Source: an uncultured Prevotella sp. (lineage in GTDB: Bacteria; Bacteroidota; Bacteroidia; Bacteroidales; Bacteroidaceae). Taken from it: 64,000 nt of DNA. The stretch is taken from the NCBI GenBank assembly GCA_900553595.1, contig USEC01000006.1, positions 1 through 64,000 of the forward strand. Direction: 5' to 3'. A program made the position numbers and the translations under genes. Position 1 is the stretch's first letter, and every line of letters starts with the position of its first letter. This document shows positions 18,201 through 25,749 of the stretch, in pieces. The notes under the pieces were generated by a model. The model saw only the letters and a list, made by a program, of their open reading frames with translations, made no database searches and was not told where the DNA came from.

Positions 18201-19181
18201 GGCACCGGACTCGGACTCGCCTACGCCAGCACCCTCGCCACGGCCCACGGAGCGTCGCTCGGTGTGGAGGACGCACCCGGCGGAGGCTCATGCTTCACCA
18301 TAACCATGCCCATAGAACTCGTGGAAGAGGAGGAGAACGCCGAGAAGGAGAAGCCGCAGAGCATAACCGATGACAGCAAGGAGGCCGACGACGACGGCTC
18401 CGCCACACGACAGTTCAACGTGCTCGTGGTGGAGGACAACACCGAACTGCTCAACCTTACATGCGACGCTCTGCACGAATGGTACCACATCTATCGTGCC
18501 ACCAACGGTCTGGAAGCCCTCAACGTGCTTGCCGGCGAGAGCATCGACGTGATTGTGAGCGATGTGATGATGCCTGTGATGGACGGCATAGAACTCTGCC
18601 GACGCGTGAAGGGCGACATCATCTACTCGCACATACCGCTCATCCTGCTCACCGCCAAGACCACCCTTGAGGCGAAAGTGGAGGGAATGGAGAGCGGAGC
18701 CGACGTCTATCTGGAAAAGCCCTTCTCCATACAGCAGCTGCATCTGCAGATAAAGAACCTGCTGCGAATGCGTCAGAATTTCCACAAGCGCATGTCGTCG
18801 CTCAACGGCGACCTTGAGAAGGTGCAGCCGTCGGAGTTCGGACTCACACGGCAGAACCTGCAGTTCGTGGAACATGTGCAGCAGATTCTCATCGACAACA
18901 TGAGCGACGAGAGCTTCTCCATCGACTCAATGGCGGGCATGATGAACATGAGCCGCTCAAGCTTCTACCGCAAACTGAAGTCGCTCACGGGACAGTCGCC
19001 CGTCGATTTCCTCAAGTCGCAACGCATAACAAGGGGCGCCGCCCTGCTTCTGGAGGGCTTCTCCGTGACGGAAGTGGCGGTGAAAGTGGGCTTCAGTTCA
19101 TCGTCCTACTTCACGAAATGTTTCAAGCAACAATTTGAAATGCTGCCCAAGGAATATGTAAAGGAACATACACAGAAATAA
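15213..19181 (+). CDS. Hybrid two-component system sensor kinase/response regulator (HTCS, AraC-type output)
   Basis: The 1322-residue protein starts at 15213, giving a signal peptide (MRTHRFLSAIIFLTALLLSA). Domains in order: a periplasmic double beta-propeller of repeated WxG-type two-component-regulator repeats (about 30-670), a Y_Y_Y domain (about 690-760), one membrane helix (about 768-790), a HisKA domain with phospho-His824 in HEIRTPL, an HATPase domain with GTGLGLA, a receiver (about 1067-1180) with phospho-Asp1117 in SDVMMPVMDG, and a C-terminal AraC helix-turn-helix (about 1220-1322). Such regulators bind a breakdown product in the periplasm and switch on polysaccharide-use genes. 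The neighbouring GH125 and GH3 genes are the likely targets. All key residues are present. The stop codon overlaps the first repeat unit of array 19181-19261. Confidence 0.95.
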   Translation: MRTHRFLSAIIFLTALLLSAHHPKASANSCKIFRSYTTANGLPDNTVNCGIRDSYGFLWFGTSNGLCCFDGVSTMVYRDFSSDKSLFSPNNVTALLEYDHNIFVGGMIGVNVFNRDTNHLTRFLARTKYGVVISTHVTKMAKTRNGLIWICTLGQGFFIYNPTTKVLIQNSRHGGFVSDVVQTADGTVYVSTISGKLNAFSENGRFIASHTISNYINDKSSICMRAVGNDIWIGTDKGLHRFNCRTDAFSHFPLFQTPCTINAINTNRNDALLLATNQGIYAFCINTHKAELIDGPDHIAGLTDKAINDVFFDKDGTLWVMTEISGVYYLPEYRPFAPFINIPGVKHDEKSLVQAFCHTGGSKVYVGTTTGLYIYDTSTQTVTPCEALSRYNVTALMLDGHQLWVGTWRYGVKVLNLKTGEIRSYTYSENVPYTVTSNKIRHIFKSKRGIIYVSTNWGLSRYDSRTEHFFPLRLLNSMTDFVNITEDRHGLLWAATNSRGLYRYRISADEWLNYTCDRRNTHTISDNSLTGVFYDSRNRLWCSTRGGGLCLYDEKNDNFVRIRGIEGRVYFVCEDSKHNIWVSTDIGLIKMPDGNENDMVHMVNSNELWQGPLNKSATLLLPDGRMLFGSENGFYCMRPETLPVDRQQTPVYVTSISLPYAADSEDEIERIGLNRLLYVSQRIKLPFSDNSFTLHFASPRFNTMRDVRFEYILRGFDKQWVRGTDNREATYSNVPPGTYQFLLREAGSEDNVSVLEIVVLPPWYRTNIAYIIYIILIFLIWNVTMIFSARRAKRALQDRYNEQLREQEKKTFESKIRFFVNLVHEIRTPLNLISLPLERMEETKHSDTDRKYMTIIRRNMNYLLGITNQLLDFQKTESGSKKMEKKNTSMHFLLHEVCNYYESYGEMERKHVELKLPDYDITTAIDIDCMQKILMNLMSNALKYARSRIVVTMERDGEDSVKISVIDDGPGISDDEKKKIFTSFYQVGGDRIAKILGTGLGLAYASTLATAHGASLGVEDAPGGGSCFTITMPIELVEEEENAEKEKPQSITDDSKEADDDGSATRQFNVLVVEDNTELLNLTCDALHEWYHIYRATNGLEALNVLAGESIDVIVSDVMMPVMDGIELCRRVKGDIIYSHIPLILLTAKTTLEAKVEGMESGADVYLEKPFSIQQLHLQIKNLLRMRQNFHKRMSSLNGDLEKVQPSEFGLTRQNLQFVEHVQQILIDNMSDESFSIDSMAGMMNMSRSSFYRKLKSLTGQSPVDFLKSQRITRGAALLLEGFSVTEVAVKVGFSSSSYFTKCFKQQFEMLPKEYVKEHTQK

Positions 19182-19261
19182 AAGAAGGCTTCTTTGCTCT
19201 TCAAACAAGGCTTCTTTCAAACGCAAACAAGGCTTCTTTCCACTCGAAAGAAGCCTTGTTT
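19181..19261. repeat. 22-bp-period palindromic array 1 (four units)
   Basis: Units at 19181-19195, 19203-19217, 19225-19239 and 19247-19261 are separated by 7-bp spacers (gctcttc, caaacgc, ccactcg). Units 2 and 3 read AAACAAGGCTTCTTT, unit 4 is its exact reverse complement and unit 1 is the perfect palindrome AAAGAAGGCTTCTTT. Units 3 and 4 form a 15-bp hairpin with a 7-nt loop and T-rich edges on both strands. The array lies between convergent genes and begins in the last base of the regulator stop codon, so it could end transcription from both sides. Confidence 0.85.
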
Positions 19262-19307
19262 GTAAATGGGCGGAAGCCTGTGTCGGAATTTATTGTATCA
19301 CAACATG

Positions 19308-21569
19308 TTACATTACAGTAAGCGTTGTCTTCTGCACATCACGGCTATTGGGACCGGTCATCACTTCTATTATTCCGTCGTCAATGACATGATTGCAGTC
19401 GCTGTCATAGTATTTCAGGAGTTCTGCATCAAGATTGAAGGTCACTTCCTTCGTCTCGCCGGCGTTGAGGTGAATGCGCTGGAAGCCTTTCAGTTCCTTC
19501 ACCGGGCGCGAGATGCGTGCCACGGGGTCGTGAATGTAGAGCTGTGCCACCTCGTAAGCATCGCGGTTGCCGGTGTTTGTGATGCTCACGCTCACCTTCA
19601 CACTGCCTGTCTTCGACATTGTTGCCGACGAAAGGCGTGGTGCGGAATACTTGAATGTGGTGTAGCTCAGTCCGAATCCGAAGGGGAATGCCGGGTCGTT
19701 GCGCACGTCGAGGTAGTTGCTTTGATACTTGTGGAACTTGTCGGTGTATTCAGGCACGGGTCGTCCGGTGGGCAGATGGTTGTAGTAGAGCGGTTCCTGG
19801 CCCACATGCTGCGGCATGCTTACGGTGAGTTTGCCGCTCGGACACTTGTCGCCGAAGAGCACATCGGGTATTGCATCGGCAGCCTCGCTGCCTGGGAACC
19901 ACACGTTCATGATTGCCGGCACATTGGCTTTCTCCCAGTTCATCACCGTAGGACGGCCTGAGAAGTTGAGAAGCACGACTGGCTTTCCGAGAGCCACAAG
20001 TTTCTTGAGAAGCTCCATCTGCGTGTCCGGCAGTTCAAGGTTCACACGGCATGCCGCCTCACCCGTCATGTCGGCACTCTCACCCATAGCACATACTATC
20101 ACATCGGCATCCTTGGCTATTGCCATCGCCTCGGCATTGAGCTGCGCATTGTCGCCGCGTTTGAGGGCTTTGTCAAAGCGTGCATACTCCTGAAGGTCGG
20201 CATCGGAACAGAGGTTGCAGCCCTGCGAGTAGAGAAGTTCTGCCTTTCCGGCAAGAGCCTCAGCCATGCCCTGCTTCAGCGAACGGTATTTTTCGGGCGC
20301 ACGCGGGATGCTCCACATTCCGGCCATCTGCTCCTTCTCGTCGGCAAGAGGACCAATGAGGGCTATCTTTCCTTTCTTCTGCAACGGCAGAAGGTTGCCT
20401 TCGTTCTTCAGAAGCACGAAGGTCTCGGCGGCAATGTCGCGTGCTATACGGCGATGTTCGGGCGAATAGACATCCTTTGCGGCACGCTTGGCGTCGCAGT
20501 GGATGTAGGGATTCTTGAAAAGTCCGAGTCGGTATTTCGCTTCGAGCACACGCCGGCAGGCGTTGTCTATCTCCTCCATAGTCACCTTACCCTCTTTCAG
20601 CGATTTCGCCAAGGTGTTGATGAAGCACTCCGACACCATCTCCATGTCGGTTCCGGCCTTCAACGCCATGACGGCTACCGCCTGGTCGTCGCCCACTCCG
20701 TGTACGGTCATCTCCTTGACAGAGGCGTAGTCGGTGACGACGAAGCCCTTGAAACCCCAGCGGTTGCGCAGTATGTCGGTCACCATCCAACGGTTTGCGG
20801 TGGCGGGGATGCCATCGATGAGGTTGAACGAGGTCATAACGCTGCCCACACCGGCCTTCACCGCAGCCTCATAAGGCGGCAGATACTGGTTGAACATGCG
20901 TGAATGGCTCATATCCACGGTGTTGTATTCCTTGCCTGCCTCTACCGCTCCGTAGAGGGCAAAGTGTTTCAGGCACGCAAGGATGTTCTCCGGCGACGAG
21001 AAGTCGCCCTGATAGCCGCGCACCATAGCCTCCGCCATGCGGCTGCCGAGGTAGGGGTCCTCGCCGTTTCCTTCGGCGATGCGTCCCCAACGTGCGTCGA
21101 GGGCTATATCAACCATAGGCGAGAAGGTCCAGTCGATGCCGCAAGCCGTAGCCTCTTTTGCCGCAATGCGTGCACTGAGTTCGGCTGCTTCGGGGTTCCA
21201 GCTGGCTGCAAGGGCGAGCGGAATGGGGAACATCGTCTCGTAACCATGTATCACATCCATGCCCACGAGCAGCGGAATGTGCAGACGACTCTTCTTCACG
21301 GCGAGCTCCTGCAGTTTCCTTATCTTCCCGACACCTTTGATGTTGAGCACACTTCCAACCCGTCCCTTCTCGATTTCAGCCGTCACGGGAGAGTTTACGG
21401 AATTACCTGTGGACCAGTCGCCCACACTTAACTGATTGAGCTGCCCCAGTTTTTCCTCCAGGGTCATCTTGCTCATAAGGTCGGTGACAAATTCTTCCAT
21501 GCCAAGCTTCTGTGCGAACGAGCCGAGAGAAGCCAGCATCATTGCCACTGCCAATACTGTTTTCTTCAT
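19308..21569 (-). CDS. GH3 beta-glucosidase (BglX type), secreted
   Basis: The start at 21569 gives 753 residues with a signal peptide (ending GSFAQ); the frame extends upstream to 21665 but that adds an unlikely extra N-terminus. Domains: the (beta/alpha)8 barrel with DWTFSPMVDIA and RWGRIAEGNGEDPYL, the C-terminal sandwich and a fibronectin type III-like end (GLSYTTF). The nucleophile is Asp280 in VVTDYAS, where the more common word is SDW. Family members release glucose or xylose from beta-linked oligosaccharides. The specific substrate is unknown. It sits next to a second GH3 gene of different subtype, in the same direction with a 120-nt gap. Confidence 0.93.
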   Translation of the reverse strand: MKKTVLAVAMMLASLGSFAQKLGMEEFVTDLMSKMTLEEKLGQLNQLSVGDWSTGNSVNSPVTAEIEKGRVGSVLNIKGVGKIRKLQELAVKKSRLHIPLLVGMDVIHGYETMFPIPLALAASWNPEAAELSARIAAKEATACGIDWTFSPMVDIALDARWGRIAEGNGEDPYLGSRMAEAMVRGYQGDFSSPENILACLKHFALYGAVEAGKEYNTVDMSHSRMFNQYLPPYEAAVKAGVGSVMTSFNLIDGIPATANRWMVTDILRNRWGFKGFVVTDYASVKEMTVHGVGDDQAVAVMALKAGTDMEMVSECFINTLAKSLKEGKVTMEEIDNACRRVLEAKYRLGLFKNPYIHCDAKRAAKDVYSPEHRRIARDIAAETFVLLKNEGNLLPLQKKGKIALIGPLADEKEQMAGMWSIPRAPEKYRSLKQGMAEALAGKAELLYSQGCNLCSDADLQEYARFDKALKRGDNAQLNAEAMAIAKDADVIVCAMGESADMTGEAACRVNLELPDTQMELLKKLVALGKPVVLLNFSGRPTVMNWEKANVPAIMNVWFPGSEAADAIPDVLFGDKCPSGKLTVSMPQHVGQEPLYYNHLPTGRPVPEYTDKFHKYQSNYLDVRNDPAFPFGFGLSYTTFKYSAPRLSSATMSKTGSVKVSVSITNTGNRDAYEVAQLYIHDPVARISRPVKELKGFQRIHLNAGETKEVTFNLDAELLKYYDSDCNHVIDDGIIEVMTGPNSRDVQKTTLTVM

Positions 21570-21643
21570 GTCAAAATTATTGTTGGTTTTAAAAAATGAT
21601 ATTTTCTTGCAAAACATGAGATACAAGCAGAAAGGAAGAGCTG

Positions 21644-21651
21644 CAAAGATA
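21644..21651 (-). promoter_or_regulatory. Candidate -7 box for the first GH3 gene
   Basis: The minus strand reads TATCTTTG, fitting TAnnTTTG, with transcription starting near 21637 and a leader of about 68 nt. No good -33 element was seen. A similar word at 21572-21579 is too close to the start codon. Confidence 0.4.
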
Positions 21652-21689
21652 TGACATCCGAGCAACTGCTTCCTTTTATGCTAAAATGA

Positions 21690-23921
21690 TTATTTAAGTG
21701 CAAACTTGACCTTCTGCGTCAGATTGTCGGCAGCATTGCCTATGAGAGCGATGAAGTCGCCGCTCTCGGAAACCCACGATTGGGTAGCTTCGTCGTAGAA
21801 ACTGAGTGCGGAGTTGTCGATGGTTATATCCACATCCTTGCTTTCTCCGGGCTGAAGCCACACTTTCTTGAAGCCTTTAAGTTCCTTCTCCGGGCGGTCG
21901 AGCGAGGCTTTCACATCGTGGATATAGAGCTGCACGACTTCGGCTCCGGCGCGTTTACCGGTGTTTTTCACGTTCACAGTGAACGTGATTCTGCCGTCGC
22001 GGGTCATCGAAGCGGCGTTGGCACGGGCGTTGGACAACTTGAATGTGGTGTAGCTCAAGCCGTGGCCGAAGGCAAACTGTGGCTTGGTCTTCTCCTTGTC
22101 GACCCAGCGGTAGCCCACATAGATGCCTTCCTTGTACTCCTCATCAATTATCTTCTTGTCGGCACGCCATGTTCCCGGATAGGTGTTCAGCTTGTGTGCG
22201 CCTACATCCTGAAGCGATGCCGGCCATGTGAACGGGGTCTTTCCCGACGGATTCACATCGCCAACGAGTACCGAGGCCAATGCGTTGCCTGCCTCGGAAC
22301 CGAGGAACCAGCCCTGGACGATGGCGGGAACGCTGCCGCGCCAAGGCATGGTCACGGCGTTGCCCGATATGTTTACGAACACGATGCGCCGGTTGGCTTT
22401 TGCCAATGCAGCCACCACCTTGTTCTGGGCGTATGGCAAATCCATGTTCTTACGGTCGTGTCCTTCGCAATCCTGATAGTCGCTCTTGTTCAGTCCGCCG
22501 ATGAATATGACGTAATCGGCACCCTTCGCCTTTGCAACGGCGTCAGCAATGAGCTGCTCTTCGGTGCGCTTGTCGTCAAGATTCTGACCTGTCGTCACGC
22601 CGTTGTAGGCTCCGTTTGTGTCGCCTATATACCCGCGTTCGTAATCGACGGCTATTCCTTCGGCAGCAAGGCGTGCCTTAATGCCGTCCAACGGCGACAC
22701 CTCACGCTGCACTTTCAGCGACGACGAGCCGCCACCAACGGTCATCATCTTCACGGCGTTCTCACCAACGACGAGCACACGCTTTGTGGTTTGCAGGTTG
22801 ATGGGCAGAAGAGCGGCGTCGTTTTTGAGCAGGACGATACCGTTTTCGGCTATCTTCCGTGCGGCTTCATAGTGTGCATCGGAGCAGAGGAAGCCGTGAG
22901 GGCGGTTGCGGTTCATCGTGGTGCGGAAGTAGAGACGCAGGATACGGCGCACTTTCTCGTCGAGTTCCTTCGTGCTGTACTTTCCCTCGTTGATGGCTTT
23001 GAGGTAGGGTTGCGAGAGGAAGTAGTTGTCGTAGGCGTTGGTTGCGCCCATGGAGAGGCCGTCGGTCCATGTTCCGAATTCGAGGTCGAGGCCGTTCTTC
23101 ACCGCCTCATCGAGGTCGTGACAGCCGCCCCAGTCGCTCACTACCACGCCGTCGAACTTCCAGTCGTGTTTCAATATCTTGTTCAACAGCCACTGGTTGT
23201 GGCAGTTGTGTTCGTTCTTATAGAGGTTGTAGGCTCCCATTATAGCCCATGTGCCGCCTTCGGTGACGGCAGCCTTGAATGCCGGCAGATAGATTTCGTG
23301 CAACGCACGGTCGCTGACTACGACATTAACCTGATGGCGATACTCCTCATCGTTGTTCAGTGCGTAGTGCTTTACGCATGCCGATACACCGCACGACTGC
23401 AGTCCCTTGATGTAAGGCACCACCATCCGCGATGCGAGATAAGGGTCTTCGCCCATGTATTCGAAGTTGCGTCCGCCGAGCGGTGTGCGGTAGATGTTCA
23501 CGCCGGGACCCAGAATCATGTCCTTTCCACGGTAGAGTGCTTCTTCGCCGAGGCTGTGTCCGTAGGCGAGAGCCATTGACGTGTCCCATGTGGCGGCAAG
23601 ACATGTGAGTGCGGGGAACGCCACACACGAGTCGTTGGTCTGTCCCGCCTGGTCCCATTCGTCCCATAACACGTCGGGACGCACGCCGTGGGGGCCGTCG
23701 TCAGTCCACAGGTCGGGGAAGCCGAGGCGCGGTACTCCAGCGGCGGAGAACTTGCTCTGTGCGTGCAGCACCCTTATTTTCTCTTGCAGGGTCATGCGCG
23801 ACAGTGCATCATCGATGCGTTGTTCGGTGGGTTTAGAGTCGTCGAGATAAACCGGCAGAGTCTGCGCTTCTGCCGAAAGTGTTGCCAAGAAAGCAACGAC
23901 AGTGATAAAAAGATGTTTCAT
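21690..23921 (-). CDS. GH3 family glycoside hydrolase, secreted
   Basis: The 743-residue protein has a signal peptide (1-19, LSAEAQ). It belongs to GH3 but to a different branch from its neighbour, with PDLWTDDGPHGVR near the N-terminus and LGPGVNIYRTPLGGRNFEYMGEDP in the barrel. The nucleophile is Asp263 in VVVSDWGGCHD. The C-terminal fibronectin-like domain has GLSYTTFKL. Likely activity is exo-acting beta-glucosidase or a related glycosidase; linkage is not resolved. The two GH3 genes are probably co-induced by the hybrid regulator nearby; that is inferred from proximity. Confidence 0.92.
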   Translation of the reverse strand: MKHLFITVVAFLATLSAEAQTLPVYLDDSKPTEQRIDDALSRMTLQEKIRVLHAQSKFSAAGVPRLGFPDLWTDDGPHGVRPDVLWDEWDQAGQTNDSCVAFPALTCLAATWDTSMALAYGHSLGEEALYRGKDMILGPGVNIYRTPLGGRNFEYMGEDPYLASRMVVPYIKGLQSCGVSACVKHYALNNDEEYRHQVNVVVSDRALHEIYLPAFKAAVTEGGTWAIMGAYNLYKNEHNCHNQWLLNKILKHDWKFDGVVVSDWGGCHDLDEAVKNGLDLEFGTWTDGLSMGATNAYDNYFLSQPYLKAINEGKYSTKELDEKVRRILRLYFRTTMNRNRPHGFLCSDAHYEAARKIAENGIVLLKNDAALLPINLQTTKRVLVVGENAVKMMTVGGGSSSLKVQREVSPLDGIKARLAAEGIAVDYERGYIGDTNGAYNGVTTGQNLDDKRTEEQLIADAVAKAKGADYVIFIGGLNKSDYQDCEGHDRKNMDLPYAQNKVVAALAKANRRIVFVNISGNAVTMPWRGSVPAIVQGWFLGSEAGNALASVLVGDVNPSGKTPFTWPASLQDVGAHKLNTYPGTWRADKKIIDEEYKEGIYVGYRWVDKEKTKPQFAFGHGLSYTTFKLSNARANAASMTRDGRITFTVNVKNTGKRAGAEVVQLYIHDVKASLDRPEKELKGFKKVWLQPGESKDVDITIDNSALSFYDEATQSWVSESGDFIALIGNAADNLTQKVKFALK

Positions 23922-24009
23922 TATGAAGGTTTAAGTGTGGGGACGCCCACTTGTATGTTTGTCATTGCGACCTATCCGTGGTCGCGTGTGTGTAGATATA
24001 AGGAGTCTG

Positions 24010-24055
24010 TAAAAACAGAAATGTGCGCCAAGTGGATACCGCTTGGCGCACACAT
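24010..24055 (-). terminator. Intrinsic terminator of the aldolase gene
   Basis: A 14-bp stem (24022-24035 with 24039-24052, one G-T pair) around ATA is followed on the minus strand by TTTCTGTTTTT. It lies about 50 nt past the aldolase stop codon and separates that gene from the GH3 gene downstream. Confidence 0.75.
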
Positions 24056-24105
24056 ATTCATTCTATGCGGCGCAGCATGCCGCTGCCTTACCGCTTAGGT
24101 TCATA

Positions 24106-25116
24106 TTAGTCGAGCTGAGCGAGCTTGTTGTCAGAGCCGAGCACATCGACAATCTTGTGCTTGTACATCTGCTCCATGAGGTCGCGTGCAGGTCCGCAGT
24201 ACTTGCGGGGATCGAATTCTCCTGGCTTGTCGTGGAACACCTTGCGTACAGCAGCGGTGAAAGCGAGACGAGAGTCAGAGTCGATGTTGATCTTGCAAAC
24301 GGCGCTCTTAGAAGCCTTGCGGAGCTGCTCCTCAGGAATACCAACAGCATCGGGCAACTTGCCACCGTACTCGTTGATAATATCAACATACTCCTGTGGT
24401 ACAGAAGAAGAACCGTGGAGAACGATTGGGAAACCAGGGAGCTTCTCCATGATCTCGTCGAGGACGTCGAATGCCAATGGAGGAGGAACGAGCTTGCCGG
24501 TCTTCGGGTCGCGTGTGCACTGCTCCGGTGTAAACTTGTAAGCACCGTGAGAAGTACCGATTGAGATTGCCAGTGAGTCAACACCTGTGCGGCTTGTGAA
24601 GTCGATAACTTCCTCAGGCTTTGTATAGTGGCATACATCAGATGAAACCTCATCCTCAACACCTGCCAAAACGCCGAGCTCGCCTTCAACGGTAACATCG
24701 AACTGGTGAGCATACTCTACCACCTTCTTTGTGAGGGCGATATTCTCCTCGTAAGGAAGTGAAGAACCATCAATCATCACTGAAGAGAAACCAAGATCAA
24801 CACAGCTCTTGCAAAGCTCGAAGCTGTCGCCGTGGTCGAGGTGGAGAACAATCTCAGGATGCTTGCAGCCAAGCTCCTTAGCGTACTCAACAGCGCCCTC
24901 AGCCATGTAGCGGAGGAGTGTCTCGTTAGCGTAAGCGCGTGCGCCCTTGGAAACCTGAAGGATTACCGGAGACTTCAATTCAGATGAAGCCTTGATGATA
25001 GCCTGAAGCTGCTCGAGGTTGTTGAAGTTGAATGCAGGAATTGCATAACCACCCTTGATGGCTCTTGCGAACATATCACGAGTGTTCACCAAGCCTAATT
25101 CTTTGTAGTTTACCAT
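24106..25116 (-). CDS. fba: Class II fructose-bisphosphate aldolase
   Basis: The 336-residue enzyme cleaves fructose 1,6-bisphosphate to dihydroxyacetone phosphate and glyceraldehyde 3-phosphate in glycolysis and works in reverse for gluconeogenesis. The zinc site is in LHLDHGDSFE, with Asp94 as catalytic acid and His95 as a metal ligand; VLHGSSSVP and CKINIDSDSR are the further family motifs. Length and motifs match class IIB enzymes. It is a single-gene transcript with a defined promoter (25257-25288), a structured leader of about 130 nt and a terminator. Confidence 0.96.
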   Translation of the reverse strand: MVNYKELGLVNTRDMFARAIKGGYAIPAFNFNNLEQLQAIIKASSELKSPVILQVSKGARAYANETLLRYMAEGAVEYAKELGCKHPEIVLHLDHGDSFELCKSCVDLGFSSVMIDGSSLPYEENIALTKKVVEYAHQFDVTVEGELGVLAGVEDEVSSDVCHYTKPEEVIDFTSRTGVDSLAISIGTSHGAYKFTPEQCTRDPKTGKLVPPPLAFDVLDEIMEKLPGFPIVLHGSSSVPQEYVDIINEYGGKLPDAVGIPEEQLRKASKSAVCKINIDSDSRLAFTAAVRKVFHDKPGEFDPRKYCGPARDLMEQMYKHKIVDVLGSDNKLAQLD

Positions 25117-25187
25117 AATTATTGTTTGTTTTTATAAAACGTGTTATTCTCTTTACCCTTGATAAAGCAACTTCCGTGCCAATGTTT

Positions 25188-25229
25188 CCGCAAGCACCTT
25201 GCGGCTTTTTCCTGCGACACATTGTCGCA
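25188..25229 (-). promoter_or_regulatory. Two adjacent perfect hairpins in the aldolase leader
   Basis: CCGCAAG-CAC-CTTGCGG (25188-25204) and TGCGACA-CAT-TGTCGCA (25213-25229) are two perfect 7-bp inverted repeats with 3-nt loops, 8 nt apart, inside the predicted aldolase 5' leader. They could be an RNA control element, mRNA-stabilising hairpins or a DNA-binding site. No known riboswitch family was recognised. Confidence 0.5.
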
Positions 25230-25256
25230 CATTACACGTTGTCGGATTTATCATTG

Positions 25257-25288
25257 CAAAGTTAATATTTTAATTTGTCACGGCAAAG
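25257..25288 (-). promoter_or_regulatory. Promoter of the aldolase gene
   Basis: On the minus strand CTTTG (25284-25288), 19 bp, then TAACTTTG (25257-25264) fit the Bacteroidetes consensus. A second TAACTTTG at 25284-25291 supplies the -33 element. Transcription would start near 25250. Confidence 0.7.
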
Positions 25289-25592
25289 TTATGTATCATT
25301 TTTTTTGTATTTAAAGGTTTCTTTATAAATAATGTACTGCCCTTTCGCAAGTTTTAGAAGTTATAGATGTCAAAAAAGGTTTTCCGCAAAGTTCAAGGAA
25401 GCTCCGTTCCCGCCGGTAGCAGGAAGTTATAGCCAACAGTTTTTCTGCCGGATATTAGCCGGAAAAGCCGGATGCACAACGTGCCTGCACGCCCACCTTC
25501 GCCGGGCGGTACGCCTGATTTGCGGAGTTTCGCAACGTTTGGTTTTCCATTATTAAACATCATTGATTTCCAACGAGTTACAACAGACCTAA

Positions 25593-25673
25593 AAACAAGG
25601 CTTCTTTGCATCGCAAACAAGGCTTCTTTACAATCAAAACAAGGCTTGTTTGCAGTCAAAAGAAGGCTTGTTT
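25593..25673. repeat. 22-bp-period palindromic array 2 (four units)
   Basis: Units at 25593-25607, 25615-25629, 25637-25651 and 25659-25673, with 7-bp spacers gcatcgc, acaatca and gcagtca. The units are AAACAAGGCTTCTTT twice, AAACAAGGCTTGTTT and AAAGAAGGCTTGTTT. The array lies between the divergent aldolase and MATE genes and ends about 44 bp before the predicted -7 box of the MATE gene. The rest of 25289-25592 shows no gene. Confidence 0.85.
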
Positions 25674-25716
25674 GAAAACGAGTTGCGTTTTGTCTCGTTT
25701 TCTGCAAAACTTTGCG

Positions 25717-25724
25717 TAATTTTG
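25717..25724 (+). promoter_or_regulatory. Candidate -7 box for the MATE gene
   Basis: TAATTTTG fits TAnnTTTG. The predicted start near 25731 gives a leader of about 19 nt. TTTTG occurs 24 bp upstream, longer than the usual 19. Confidence 0.45.
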
Positions 25725-25749
25725 CAGTCTGTAAGGGAATGGATAACAA

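Noticed and set aside
19181..19261. CRISPR array reading of the 22-bp-period repeats
   Set aside because: Spacers are only 7 bp, units are palindromic and vary in orientation, and no cas genes are present.
21572..21579. TAATTTTG box just upstream of the first GH3 gene as promoter
   Set aside because: It lies 3 nt from the start codon, so transcription would begin inside the gene.
21780..23579. Plus-strand open frame of 599 codons opposite the second GH3 gene
   Set aside because: It is a shadow of the well-supported GH3 gene; the translation has low complexity and no domain pattern.
13648..23921. SusC/SusD outer-membrane pair within the glycan-use cluster
   Set aside because: No gene in the window has the TonB plug-barrel or SusD pattern.
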